A stretch of 39,113 nucleotides of DNA from Paracoccus acridae (GTDB lineage Bacteria; Pseudomonadota; Alphaproteobacteria; Rhodobacterales; Rhodobacteraceae): positions 1 to 39,113 of the forward strand of contig NZ_BMIV01000020.1 in the NCBI RefSeq assembly GCF_014642735.1, given 5' to 3'. The notes below the pieces were generated by a model. The model made no database searches. It saw only the letters and a list, made by a program, of their open reading frames with translations, and was not told the origin of the DNA. Each line of letters opens with the position of its first letter. Within the stretch, counting starts at the first letter, position 1. Positions 7,385-15,357 of this stretch are shown in pieces. Position numbers and translations under genes: made by a program.

Positions 7385-8025
7385 TCAGTCTGTCTTGCGA
7401 TAGCTATCCTGCCGAACAATGCGGTCGCCATCAAAGGTGAACAGGTCGCAGCCCACCACTTCGAGCACATTGCTTGCCGCGTCCCGCCCCTTAAAGTGCC
7501 ACGAGGTCATGCCGGTTCCCCCTGCCACCGCGTGTTGCAGTCCGATCCAAGCGGTCTCGGGCCAGGCGGCGAATAGCGCAACGCAGGCAGCGCGCACCGC
7601 AGCGGCCCCTTCGTGTAGTTCGCCTGCGGGGGTTCGTAGCTGCAATCTTCGGCCATGCAGCCGATCACCCCGTCAAGGTCTCGGTGGTTGAAGCACTCGG
7701 CCAGCCGGGCGAGAGTGGCCAGCCGCGCTCGGGTAGGCGGGTCAACCACCTCAATTTCCAAGAAGGACAGCGGAGCGTCTTCGGCGTTTATAACATTGTG
7801 CTCAACCCCCATGCTTCGGGAATAGGGGACGCCGCAGGTCAGTCGCGCCTCGGCGTGCGTGCCGCCGGCATTGTCCAGCCGCAAGGTTCCGTCCGTCAGT
7901 GGTACCACGACATAATCATGCCCGTGCCGGTGCCAGCCGGTTTCAGCACCAGGAGCAAAGCGCCACTCAGTCACCCGAAAGCGGTCATCGTCGATATGAA
8001 CGACTGGTTCGGCCTGCGTTCTCAT
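7385..8025 (-). pseudogene. Cupin plus SnoaL/NTF2-like two-domain protein, broken by a one-base frameshift
   Basis: The first reading frame (from ATG at 8025) has a cupin domain (residues about 1-95: ETGWHRHGHDYVVVPLTDG, SRSMGVEHNVIN), then the beginning of an NTF2/SnoaL-like domain (LARLAECFNHRDLDGVIGCMAEDCSYEPP). After the five G bases at 7628-7632 the conserved continuation (AGELHEGAAAVRAACVALFAAWPETAW, ending in DSYRKTD) is in the next frame and stops at 7385. One extra base in this run would join both into about 213 residues. It is therefore a homopolymer frameshift: a real mutation or a sequence error. The intact family would bind metal through the cupin histidines; the substrate is unknown. 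Confidence 0.75.
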
Positions 8026-8095
8026 TCCTCTTTCCTCCTTGCTGGATCGGACGAGCGAACGCCGACAGCACTAGTTGACTTTGAGTTTCGTCCAC

Positions 8096-8112
8096 TGTGA
8101 TATGATATCACA
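8096..8112. promoter_or_regulatory. Perfect 17-bp palindrome, operator candidate
   Basis: TGTGATATGATATCACA is two 8-base arms around one central base. It lies 71 bases upstream of the cupin gene, between it and the GntR regulator gene. GntR/FCD regulators bind such short symmetric sites, so it is a good candidate operator for the neighbouring regulator. The arms also resemble the TGTGA/TCACA arms of a CRP site, but the spacing is 7 instead of 6. Confidence 0.55.
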
Positions 8113-8187
8113 AGGATTAGAGAAGGGATCTGAAAAGGGAGCAGGATGCAGGATCGCTATCATTACGATGTCACTGAGCGACCTCGT

Positions 8188-8895
8188 CTAGGCCTGTGTG
8201 CGAGTGGTTTGCATCAGAGCCAAGTTGCTTCCGCCCCCTGCCAGTTCGCAGATGCGCGGCAACATGGCATCGGCTGCCAAAGAAATGTCGTGCACCATCG
8301 CGGCGCGTACACCGGCGGCATCGCCTTCGCGCAACCGGGACAGGATCGCACGATGGGCGTCGTTGGCGGTGCCGCCAAAATCCGCATTCGCAAACAGCTC
8401 GTTCATGTAGACGCCGACCTCGCCCCACAGGTTCTCGATGATCCGCAGCAGCCGAGGAGAGCGGGCGGTGTGGTAGATGGCGAAGTGGAAGCGTTGGTTC
8501 AGCGCCACATAATCACCGTGCCGGTTTTCAGCCAATGCCGTGTCGATCGCGCCGACAAATTCCGCAAGTTGGGCCAACAGCGCCGGAGTTGTAAAGCCGG
8601 CCGCCATCTCCGCCGCCAGCCCCTCAAGTTCGCAGCGGATGCGGAAGAGTTCTATGAACTTGACCGGGTTCCAGTCTGGAACCGCGATCGAGCGGTTCGG
8701 CAACATCTCGAGCAGCCCTTCGCCGACCAGGCGCTGCAAGGCTTCGCGTATCGGGGTCGTCGAGATGCCATAGGCTTCAGCCAGTGCGCGCAACACCAGG
8801 ATCTGCCGCGGCGCAAACCGGCCGGACATCAGTTCCTGCTTGATTGCAGCATAGGCCTGATCGTTCAGTGCTCTGTATTCGAGACGTTCGGTCAT
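8188..8895 (-). CDS. GntR-family transcriptional regulator, FCD (FadR-like) subfamily
   Basis: This 235-residue regulator has an N-terminal winged helix-turn-helix (ALAEAYGISTTPIREALQRLVGEGLLEMLPNR, about residues 33-65) and a C-terminal all-helical FCD ligand domain with metal-binding histidines (LNQRFHFAIYHTA, AHRAILSRLREGD, VHDI). FCD regulators usually respond to organic or amino acids and repress adjacent catabolic genes. It lies divergent from the kinase-phospholyase operon (134 bp apart) and upstream, on the same strand, of the cupin gene, so it may control both. The ATG at 8895 was chosen because the family alignment begins near it; an upstream in-frame start at 8952 is less likely. 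Confidence 0.9.
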   Translation of the reverse strand: MTERLEYRALNDQAYAAIKQELMSGRFAPRQILVLRALAEAYGISTTPIREALQRLVGEGLLEMLPNRSIAVPDWNPVKFIELFRIRCELEGLAAEMAAGFTTPALLAQLAEFVGAIDTALAENRHGDYVALNQRFHFAIYHTARSPRLLRIIENLWGEVGVYMNELFANADFGGTANDAHRAILSRLREGDAAGVRAAMVHDISLAADAMLPRICELAGGGSNLALMQTTRTQA

Positions 8896-9029
8896 TGCGC
8901 TTCGGTCCTGGCAATTGCTGCGCGGTGGGAAGGCACCGGCAAATTCTGCCAAAAATGCCCAAGAACCAGCGTACTGACAAGGCGCGCTCCCATGCTCGTA
9001 CGCAGCCGCGCCTCACGCAAGGATGTCCC

Positions 9030-10076
9030 ATGACCACCGACAGCGAGATCCTGAGCGCGTCCCCGCCGCGGATCGACCCCGATGAGGCTTGTGACTTGGC
9101 ACTGCGCCATTATGGGCTGCGGGTCGAAACGGTGAAGCCGCTGGCGTCCGAGCGGGACCAGAATCTGCTACTGGCGGATGGGGAAGGGCGACGCTGGGTG
9201 ATGAAGCTGGCCAACCCTGACGAAAACCGGTTGTTGACCGACTTTCAGGCGGCCGCAATGTGCCATCTCGAGGCCGAGGAGCCCGGCCTTCCGGTCCCCC
9301 GACTGCGGCGCAGCCTTGCGGGCTCAAAGGTATGCGAGTTGCAACTGCCCGACGGCAGGGAAACTTCGCTGCGGCTGCTGAGCTGGCTTGAGGGTGTGCC
9401 GCTGATCGATGCGCCGCATTCGACCGCGCAGCGCCGGGCACTTGCTCGCGTCCACGCGCGGCTGTGCACAGCCTTCGCGGGATTTGCGCATCCGGGGCAG
9501 GACCAGTACCTGCAATGGGACAGCAGCAAGCTGCACCGGATGCGGAACCTGCTGCCTCATGTAGCGGGCGAGGAAATGCGGCGGCTCGTCGCTACGGTGC
9601 TGGATGATTTCAGCCGTGTCGCCCTACCTGTGCTGCCGGGGCTCCGGCGGCAAGTGATCTACAACGACCTGAACTTCCATAATGTGCTGGTGGACGCACG
9701 GGAACCCGATCGCATCGTCGGGATCATCGATTTTGGCGATATTGTCACCGCGCCGCTGGTCAACGACTTGGCGGTGGCAGCTTCCTATCAGTTTGGCCCT
9801 AACGGCAACCGTGTCGAGGCGGGCGAATTCATTGCCGCCTGGATGCGCGAACTGCCACTGACAGGGGCCGAGGTTGCGTTGCTGCCGCTGCTGATCGAGG
9901 CGCGGCTGACGTTGACGCTGATCATTACCGGCTACCGAGCCAGCCGCTATCCAGAGAACGCGCCTTATATCCTACGAAACAACGCGCCGGCGCGCGCCGC
10001 ACTAGCAGAGATGCGCAGCCTCAGTGCGATGCAGAACGCCGAATGGATTTCCAGTCTGGCAAAGGAGGCCGCATGA
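9030..10076 (+). CDS. APH-fold small-molecule kinase (aminoglycoside phosphotransferase family, hydroxylysine-kinase-like)
   Basis: This 348-residue protein has the APH/choline-kinase fold: N-lobe with NLLLADGEGRRWVMKLAN, catalytic loop VIYNDLNFHNVLV (Asp213, Asn218) and metal-binding IIDFGD (Asp234). Such kinases phosphorylate a hydroxyl group of small amines. Its stop overlaps the next gene (ATGA), which encodes an AGXT2L-type PLP enzyme. Kinase plus AGXT2L-like lyase is the known pair for 5-hydroxylysine and for amino alcohols: phosphorylation, then elimination of phosphate and ammonia. Resistance to aminoglycosides is unlikely in this context. The ATG at 9030 has AAGGA about 6-7 bases upstream. 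It opens the large catabolic operon. Confidence 0.85.
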   Translation: MTTDSEILSASPPRIDPDEACDLALRHYGLRVETVKPLASERDQNLLLADGEGRRWVMKLANPDENRLLTDFQAAAMCHLEAEEPGLPVPRLRRSLAGSKVCELQLPDGRETSLRLLSWLEGVPLIDAPHSTAQRRALARVHARLCTAFAGFAHPGQDQYLQWDSSKLHRMRNLLPHVAGEEMRRLVATVLDDFSRVALPVLPGLRRQVIYNDLNFHNVLVDAREPDRIVGIIDFGDIVTAPLVNDLAVAASYQFGPNGNRVEAGEFIAAWMRELPLTGAEVALLPLLIEARLTLTLIITGYRASRYPENAPYILRNNAPARAALAEMRSLSAMQNAEWISSLAKEAA

Positions 10077-11383
10077 CTCGCAGCCATGAGGCTATGGCTA
10101 ACGCCTTCATACCCGGCAAGGTAATGCTGCCGCCCGAGACGGAACAGCTGATCGCCCGGCGCGACCGGTTGCTGGGCCCCGCCTACCGGCTGATGTATGA
10201 CGAGCCGCTGCATTTTGTGCGGGGCGAAGGGGCGTGGCTGATCGACGCCGCGGGTCGGCGCTATCTGGACGCCTATAATAACGTGACTTCTTTGGGCCAT
10301 TGCCACCCGACGGTGGTAGCGGCCATTGCGGAGCAGGCTGCGACCCTCGCTACCAACACTCGTTATCTGCAAGAGGGTATCCTTAATTTGGCCGAGCGGC
10401 TGCTGGCCACGATGCCCCAGGGGCTAGACCGGATGATGCTGACCTGCACCGGCAGCGAGGCCAACGACCTTGCGTTCCGCATCGCGAATTCGGCGACCGG
10501 CGGCAGCGGGGTGATCGTGACCGAAACCGCCTATCACGGCATTACCGATGCAGTAGCGCAGTTCTCGCCTTCGCTGGGCGTGGCGGTCGACCTAGGAGCG
10601 CATGTCGAGATCATCCCGGCACCGTGCGCCCTGACCGAAGGCGAGGGAGGCTTTGGCATCGCGATCGAAGCGGCTATCGCACGGCTGCGCCGCCGCGGCA
10701 TCCGGCCTGCGATGCTGATCGTAGACACAATGTTTACTTCGGACGGGGTGTGGCCTGGGCCGACCGGATTTCTTGCCCCCGCGGCAGCGGCGATCCGCCA
10801 GGCCGGGGGGGTGTTCGTCGCCGACGAAGTGCAGCCCGGCTTTGCCCGTACGGGCGAAGCGTTCTGGGGGTTCCAGCGTCACGGAGTCGTGCCGGACATC
10901 GTGACCATGGGCAAGCCAATGGGCAACGGCTATCCTGTTGCAGGACTGGCGATCGGTGCTGATCTGGTTGAGGACTTCGGCCGAAACGCCCGATACTTCA
11001 ACACTTTTGGCGGCAACTCTGTATCCTGCGCCGCAGCACAGGCGGTCCTGCAGGTGATCGAGGACGAGGGCTTGCAGGAGAACGCCGACCGTATGGGTGC
11101 GCGGCTGGTGTCAGGCCTTGCGGCTCTGTCTCAACGCCACGCGTTGTTGTCGGCGCCGCGTGGGGCGGGGCTGATGATCGGGGTCGAAATCCGCCGTGAT
11201 GGCGGCCCCGACCGGATGGCGGCGGCGGCCATCGTCAACGGGCTGCGGCGCGAGGGCGTCCTGATCAGCTCGTGCGGCAAGGACCAAAACGTCCTAAAAA
11301 TCCGCCCGCCGCTGATCATCGGCTCGGCTGAGGTTGATCAATTCATCGAAACGCTGGACCGGGTTTTGGAGGGTTTGCAATGA
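10073..11383 (+). CDS. Class III PLP enzyme, AGXT2L-type phospho-lyase candidate
   Basis: This 436-residue protein is a fold-type I, class III aminotransferase homologue. Visible markers are [14 protein letters not shown] near the N terminus, [14 protein letters not shown], the VADEVQPGF strand with the PLP-pairing aspartate, and Lys281 in [14 protein letters not shown]. The NNV-x3-GHCHP and GKPMGNGYP forms are typical of AGXT2L proteins, which do not transaminate but eliminate phosphate and ammonia from O-phospho-amines (phosphoethanolamine, 5-phosphohydroxylysine). A strong AAAGGAGG site precedes the ATG, which overlaps the kinase stop. A true omega-aminotransferase remains possible; the kinase neighbour argues for the lyase role. 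Confidence 0.85.
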   Translation: MTRSHEAMANAFIPGKVMLPPETEQLIARRDRLLGPAYRLMYDEPLHFVRGEGAWLIDAAGRRYLDAYNNVTSLGHCHPTVVAAIAEQAATLATNTRYLQEGILNLAERLLATMPQGLDRMMLTCTGSEANDLAFRIANSATGGSGVIVTETAYHGITDAVAQFSPSLGVAVDLGAHVEIIPAPCALTEGEGGFGIAIEAAIARLRRRGIRPAMLIVDTMFTSDGVWPGPTGFLAPAAAAIRQAGGVFVADEVQPGFARTGEAFWGFQRHGVVPDIVTMGKPMGNGYPVAGLAIGADLVEDFGRNARYFNTFGGNSVSCAAAQAVLQVIEDEGLQENADRMGARLVSGLAALSQRHALLSAPRGAGLMIGVEIRRDGGPDRMAAAAIVNGLRREGVLISSCGKDQNVLKIRPPLIIGSAEVDQFIETLDRVLEGLQ

Positions 11384-13071
11384 CGCATTCGCAGTGGCGC
11401 GATCGGGCGGCGGCCCGGTTTGAGACGGAAAAGCATCCAACCCGATCACGTGATGGCATGGTAGTGTCGAACCACCCATTGGCCAGCGCTGCCGGCGCCG
11501 AGATGCTGGCCGCCGGTGGAAATGCCGTTGATGCTGCGATTGCCACCCTGTTCACGCTGAGTGTGGTCGAGCCCATGATGGTGGGGATCTTTGGCGGTGG
11601 CATGGCGCAAATCCGCATGGCAGATGGGCGCCATGTGATCCTCGATGGGCAGAGCCAAGCGCCCCTAGCGGCGCGCCCTGACATGTTCCGCCCCACCGGG
11701 TTGGGTTACGAGGTCGAAGGCCGCGCCAACACCCACGGCGCAACTGCCGTTGCCACGCCTGGCACGCTGCGCGGCTGGTGCGACGCGCTTGCGCGGTTCG
11801 GGACTATGGCGCTGCCCGACGTGATCGAACCCGCGATCCGCCATGCCCGGCGCGGCTTCGTCGTCACTCCTTATCTGGCCGCATGCGCGGGCGAGGCATG
11901 CCCGGACCTTTCCAGCGACCCTGAAGCGCGGCGGCTGCTCACCAACGATGGCGCGCCTCTGAGGGCAGGGCAGCGGCTGGTGATGGCAGATTACGCCCAG
12001 ACGCTTACCCAGATCGCCGCCGAGGGGCCCGAGGCACTCTATACCGGCGAACTGGGAGCCCGTATCATCGAGCGGCTGCAGGCCGCGGGATCTGTGATGA
12101 CGCGCGAGGATCTGGCGCAGGTCACCAGCATCGAGCGCGAACCCGTCCGAGGCGAGTTCCGAGGCCACCACATCTTCGGGCCGCCGCCGCCATCTGCTGG
12201 CGGGGTGCATGTCATCCAGATGCTGAAGATTCTGTCAGGCTTTGATCTGGCGGAAATGGGCTTCGGTTCGGCCGAAGCTGCGCATCTGACTGCCGAGGCG
12301 CTACGCATTGCCTTTGCAGACCGCGCCGCCGCCACAGCCGATCCGGCCTTTATCGATGTCCCCGTGGCGCGGCTGATTTCAGAAGATTACGCCGCCGATC
12401 GCCGCGGACGCATCGCCCTGGAGCGGACGCAGGCCTGGCACCCCGGCGTCGCCCCTGGTGCGACGCCCGCCGAGGCACATACCACCCATGTGACTACCGC
12501 CGACCGCGAGGGCAACATTGTCAGCACTACCCAGACCATCAACGCATTGTTCGGAGCACGGATGGTTATTCCGGGGACAGGCATCATTCCGAACAATTAC
12601 ATGGCGCTCTTTGACCCGGTTCCTGGTCGCGCCAACTCCATCGCGCCGTGCAAGCGCGTCACCACGTCAATGGCGCCAATCATCGTAACCAAGGAGGGTC
12701 GGCCCCGCCTGGCGCTCGGCGTGCCCGGCGGGCTGCGCATATTTGGCTCGGTCATGCAGGCACTGCTGAACCTCCTGGAATATCGCATGACCCTGCAGGA
12801 AGCAGTCGAGGCACCGCGGCTCTGGACCCAAGGGGCCGAGTTGGAGTTGGAAGAGGGCTTCCCGACCGAAGTAGGGGACAGCCTGCGCCGCAAGGGTTGG
12901 CAGATCCTGCGCCTGCCACATGTCGGCGGCGGCATGTGCGCTATCGCCTTTGACGACAAGGCGATGGAAGGTGCTGCCTGCTGGCGGGCGGACGGTATCG
13001 CCATTGGTCTGGGCGGTGGGCTGGCGCGGGCTGGCACGCGATTCTGGCCGGACAGCCCGGCGGGACGCTGA
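11380..13071 (+). CDS. Gamma-glutamyltransferase-family N-terminal nucleophile hydrolase, cytoplasmic
   Basis: This 563-residue protein shows the GGT pattern: SAAGAEMLAAGGNAVDAAIATLF and VGIFGGGM in the large-subunit part, catalytic Thr about 368 in HTTHVTTADREGN (self-cleavage site), NNYMALFDP, the serine/threonine loop RVTTSMAPII, and GVPGGLRIFGSVMQ. No signal peptide is present, unlike periplasmic GGT used in glutathione turnover, so it should act on a substrate after import. It would remove a gamma-glutamyl or similar acyl group from an amine. It overlaps the upstream gene by ATGA and is the last gene before the convergent IclR gene. Confidence 0.88.
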   Translation: MTHSQWRDRAAARFETEKHPTRSRDGMVVSNHPLASAAGAEMLAAGGNAVDAAIATLFTLSVVEPMMVGIFGGGMAQIRMADGRHVILDGQSQAPLAARPDMFRPTGLGYEVEGRANTHGATAVATPGTLRGWCDALARFGTMALPDVIEPAIRHARRGFVVTPYLAACAGEACPDLSSDPEARRLLTNDGAPLRAGQRLVMADYAQTLTQIAAEGPEALYTGELGARIIERLQAAGSVMTREDLAQVTSIEREPVRGEFRGHHIFGPPPPSAGGVHVIQMLKILSGFDLAEMGFGSAEAAHLTAEALRIAFADRAAATADPAFIDVPVARLISEDYAADRRGRIALERTQAWHPGVAPGATPAEAHTTHVTTADREGNIVSTTQTINALFGARMVIPGTGIIPNNYMALFDPVPGRANSIAPCKRVTTSMAPIIVTKEGRPRLALGVPGGLRIFGSVMQALLNLLEYRMTLQEAVEAPRLWTQGAELELEEGFPTEVGDSLRRKGWQILRLPHVGGGMCAIAFDDKAMEGAACWRADGIAIGLGGGLARAGTRFWPDSPAGR

Positions 13072-13091
13072 GGATGCCCGTCTCAGCCCCT

Positions 13092-13913
13092 CTATGGCTG
13101 CGGCAAACCAGGGTCCGGTCCCAGACGCACGCCGATAGCCACCGACGCTTCCCGCAGCACTGCCAGCAGTGCCTGCTGGCTGTCAGCGGTGGCGAGCTTG
13201 GTGGTGCTCGCTGTGATGGAGATCGCACCGACAAAAGCGCCGCTGCGATCCATCACCGGAACGCCCAGCCCGGCCATGCCGACGTAATAGTCGTTCAGCG
13301 TCAGTTCGTGCCCCTGCGCACGGATGCGGGCGGCAGCGCGCCGCAGCTCGTCCGGATTGGTCTGGGTCGCGCTGGAGAAGCGCGGCTGCGGGCGCGACAA
13401 CCAGGCGGCACGCGCCTCGTCGTCCAGATGCGCCAGCACTACCCTCGGACCCGAGGCCACGTTCATCGGCAGAACCGTGCCGGGGGTGGACCAGAATACG
13501 TCTTGGAACTCGCCCGGTGCGCGCACCCGGTCGATGCAGATTGCGCCTTCGGGGTCCTTAATCCAGAAGAAGCTCGTCATCCCGCTGCGTTCAGTCAGCC
13601 ATTGCAGGAAGGGGGCAGCGGTTTCCCGCAGAGCCCGCATCCCCAGCACAGCAGGCTGAAGTTTCAGCACACCAATACCAAGCCCCCAGCACCGCTCCGA
13701 CTCGTCGCGTCGCACCAGCCCCTCGGCAGCCAGTGCCATGAGCAGCCGCCGCGCCGTATTCTTGTCCAAGTCGGCGGCGCGGGCCACCTCGGTCAGCGAC
13801 AGCATTGGCTGCGACATCGAAAAGCTGCGCAGGATCGCGGCAATACGTTCTACCGCCCGCATCTCCTGCGGGGAGCGGGGGGAGGCATTAGGCTTAAGGT
13901 CAGATATGCTCAC
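13092..13913 (-). CDS. IclR-family transcriptional regulator
   Basis: This protein of about 273 residues has an N-terminal winged helix (LSLTEVARAADLDKNTARRLLMALAAEGLVRRD, about residues 40-72) and the IclR effector domain (SFFWIKDPEGAICIDRVRAPGEFQ, then AARIRAQGHELTLNDYYVGMAGLGVPVMDRSGAFVGAISI). The GTG at 13913 was chosen; a GTG at 13925 would start inside a palindrome, and the next ATG is at 13862. It sits on the opposite strand in the middle of the catabolic island, divergent from the M20-Liv operon and convergent with the upstream operon, and so probably controls the island in response to the imported substrate. Confidence 0.9.
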   Translation of the reverse strand: MSISDLKPNASPRSPQEMRAVERIAAILRSFSMSQPMLSLTEVARAADLDKNTARRLLMALAAEGLVRRDESERCWGLGIGVLKLQPAVLGMRALRETAAPFLQWLTERSGMTSFFWIKDPEGAICIDRVRAPGEFQDVFWSTPGTVLPMNVASGPRVVLAHLDDEARAAWLSRPQPRFSSATQTNPDELRRAAARIRAQGHELTLNDYYVGMAGLGVPVMDRSGAFVGAISITASTTKLATADSQQALLAVLREASVAIGVRLGPDPGLPQP

Positions 13914-13917
13914 GAGA

Positions 13918-13936
13918 TGTATCACCTATTGATACA
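13918..13936. promoter_or_regulatory. Inverted repeat between IclR gene and M20-Liv operon, operator candidate
   Basis: TGTATCA-CCTAT-TGATACA is a perfect 7-bp inverted repeat spaced by 5 bases. It lies directly ahead of the regulator start and about 84 bases ahead of the divergent operon, where an IclR protein would bind. The central bases of the arms, GTATCA/TGATAC, resemble those of the palindrome at 8096. Confidence 0.55.
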
Positions 13937-14019
13937 GGCTAGTTGCCTATTGACTTGCAAAGGTCAACAGGCCTTGCTGTGATTACAAAAAAATCGAAGA
14001 GACTGGAGGGGGGGCAATT

Positions 14020-15297
14020 TTGAATACAGAACTGAGTGACGCGATCATGCGTGCCGTTGATGAAGGGTTCAACGATCAGGTCGCTTATACCCAGAAGCTT
14101 GTGTCCTATGCTTCGCAGCGGGGTGAGGAATTCGCGATCCAGGATTTCATGTATCGGGATCTGGCTGCACGCGGTTTCAAGATGGACCGTTTCAACATGG
14201 ACGAGGCGCAGTTGACCGCGCATGAGGGTGGAGCCCCTTTCTCAAAAGACCATTCGCGTGCGCCGATCGTCGTGGGAATCCATCACCCAAAGGAGGAAGA
14301 GGGTCGGTCGCTGATTCTGCAGCACCATCTGGATGTGGTGCCCGTGGGCCCTGAGGACATGTGGGAACAGGCGCCTTATGGGGGTACCATCGTAGGCGAC
14401 CGCCTATATGGCCGCGGTTCGGGCGACATGAAGGCTGGCGCTGCTGCCAATGTCTTCGCGCTCGAAGCTCTCAAGCGGATCGGTCTGCAACCGGCTGCCA
14501 CCGTTTACCTGCAATCCGTGGTCGAGGAGGAATCCACCGGCAACGGGGCGATGCAGACGTTCTTGCGCGGGTATACTGCCGACGCGGTGCTCATCCCCGA
14601 ACCGGAAGACAACAAGCTGGTCCGCACCTGTGGCGGTGTGCTGTGGTTCGAGGTCGAAGTGCGCGGTATTCCTGTCCACGTGCGCGAGATGGGGGAGGGC
14701 GCTAACGCCATTGATGCCGCCTATCGCGTGATCGGCGCCTTGCGCGAAATCGAAGAAAAGTGGAACGCCGAAAAGCACCAGCACCGCGGATACGAGACCG
14801 AGCCCAAGCCGATCAACATGAACATCGGCATCATCGAGGGAGGGGACTGGGGATCTTCGGTTCCGGCCTGGTGCAAGTTCCAGGTTCGGGTCTCGATCTA
14901 TCCGGGCCAGAATGCGCAGCAAAAGCTGCGCGAGATCATGGACCACATGGCGAATTTCGCGCGGGGCGACCGGTTCCTAGCGCAGAACCCGCCGAAGCTC
15001 ACCCAGAACGGCTTCAACGCCGAAGGCTACTATCTGGAGCCGGGGTCCGAGGCTGAGGCCGCGCTGGCGCGGGCGCATGAGAACGCCTTTCGCGCGCCGC
15101 TTGAGACGCTGACTACCCCGGCCTACCTCGATGCGCGGGTCTATGCGCTTTACAACCGCGTACCGACCCTGTGCTATGGACCAGTCTCGCGGAACATCCA
15201 CGGGTTCGACGAATATGTCAGCCTGGAATCCCTGCGCAACGTCACCAAAACCATGGCGCTGTTCATCGCCGACTGGTGCGGCACCGAGCCTATCTGA
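14020..15297 (+). CDS. M20-family deacylase/peptidase (ArgE/DapE type), copy 1
   Basis: This 425-residue metal hydrolase has the full M20 site: QHHLDVVPVG (His103, Asp105), GRGSGDMKAG (bridging Asp136) and VVEEESTGNG (catalytic Glu169, metal Glu170). M20 enzymes of this type cleave N-acyl groups or dipeptides from amino acids in the cytoplasm. The start is a TTG, backed by a very strong GGAGGGGGG site and by alignment with the paralogue at 20057. It is the first gene of the transporter operon and is divergent from iclR across the candidate operator. Confidence 0.9.
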   Translation: MNTELSDAIMRAVDEGFNDQVAYTQKLVSYASQRGEEFAIQDFMYRDLAARGFKMDRFNMDEAQLTAHEGGAPFSKDHSRAPIVVGIHHPKEEEGRSLILQHHLDVVPVGPEDMWEQAPYGGTIVGDRLYGRGSGDMKAGAAANVFALEALKRIGLQPAATVYLQSVVEEESTGNGAMQTFLRGYTADAVLIPEPEDNKLVRTCGGVLWFEVEVRGIPVHVREMGEGANAIDAAYRVIGALREIEEKWNAEKHQHRGYETEPKPINMNIGIIEGGDWGSSVPAWCKFQVRVSIYPGQNAQQKLREIMDHMANFARGDRFLAQNPPKLTQNGFNAEGYYLEPGSEAEAALARAHENAFRAPLETLTTPAYLDARVYALYNRVPTLCYGPVSRNIHGFDEYVSLESLRNVTKTMALFIADWCGTEPI

Positions 15298-15357
15298 AAC
15301 CGACCTTCACCAAGCTGTCCGACGCCAGATCGGATGGCCATAACCACAGGGAAGATC

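Noticed and set aside
8096..8112. CRP/FNR-type site
   Set aside because: The arms TGTGA/TCACA match, but the spacer is 7 rather than 6, and the full 17-base symmetry beside a GntR gene fits a dedicated operator better.
9030..10076. Aminoglycoside resistance gene
   Set aside because: The APH fold is shared by many metabolic kinases; the translational coupling to an AGXT2L-type enzyme and the catabolic operon argue against resistance.
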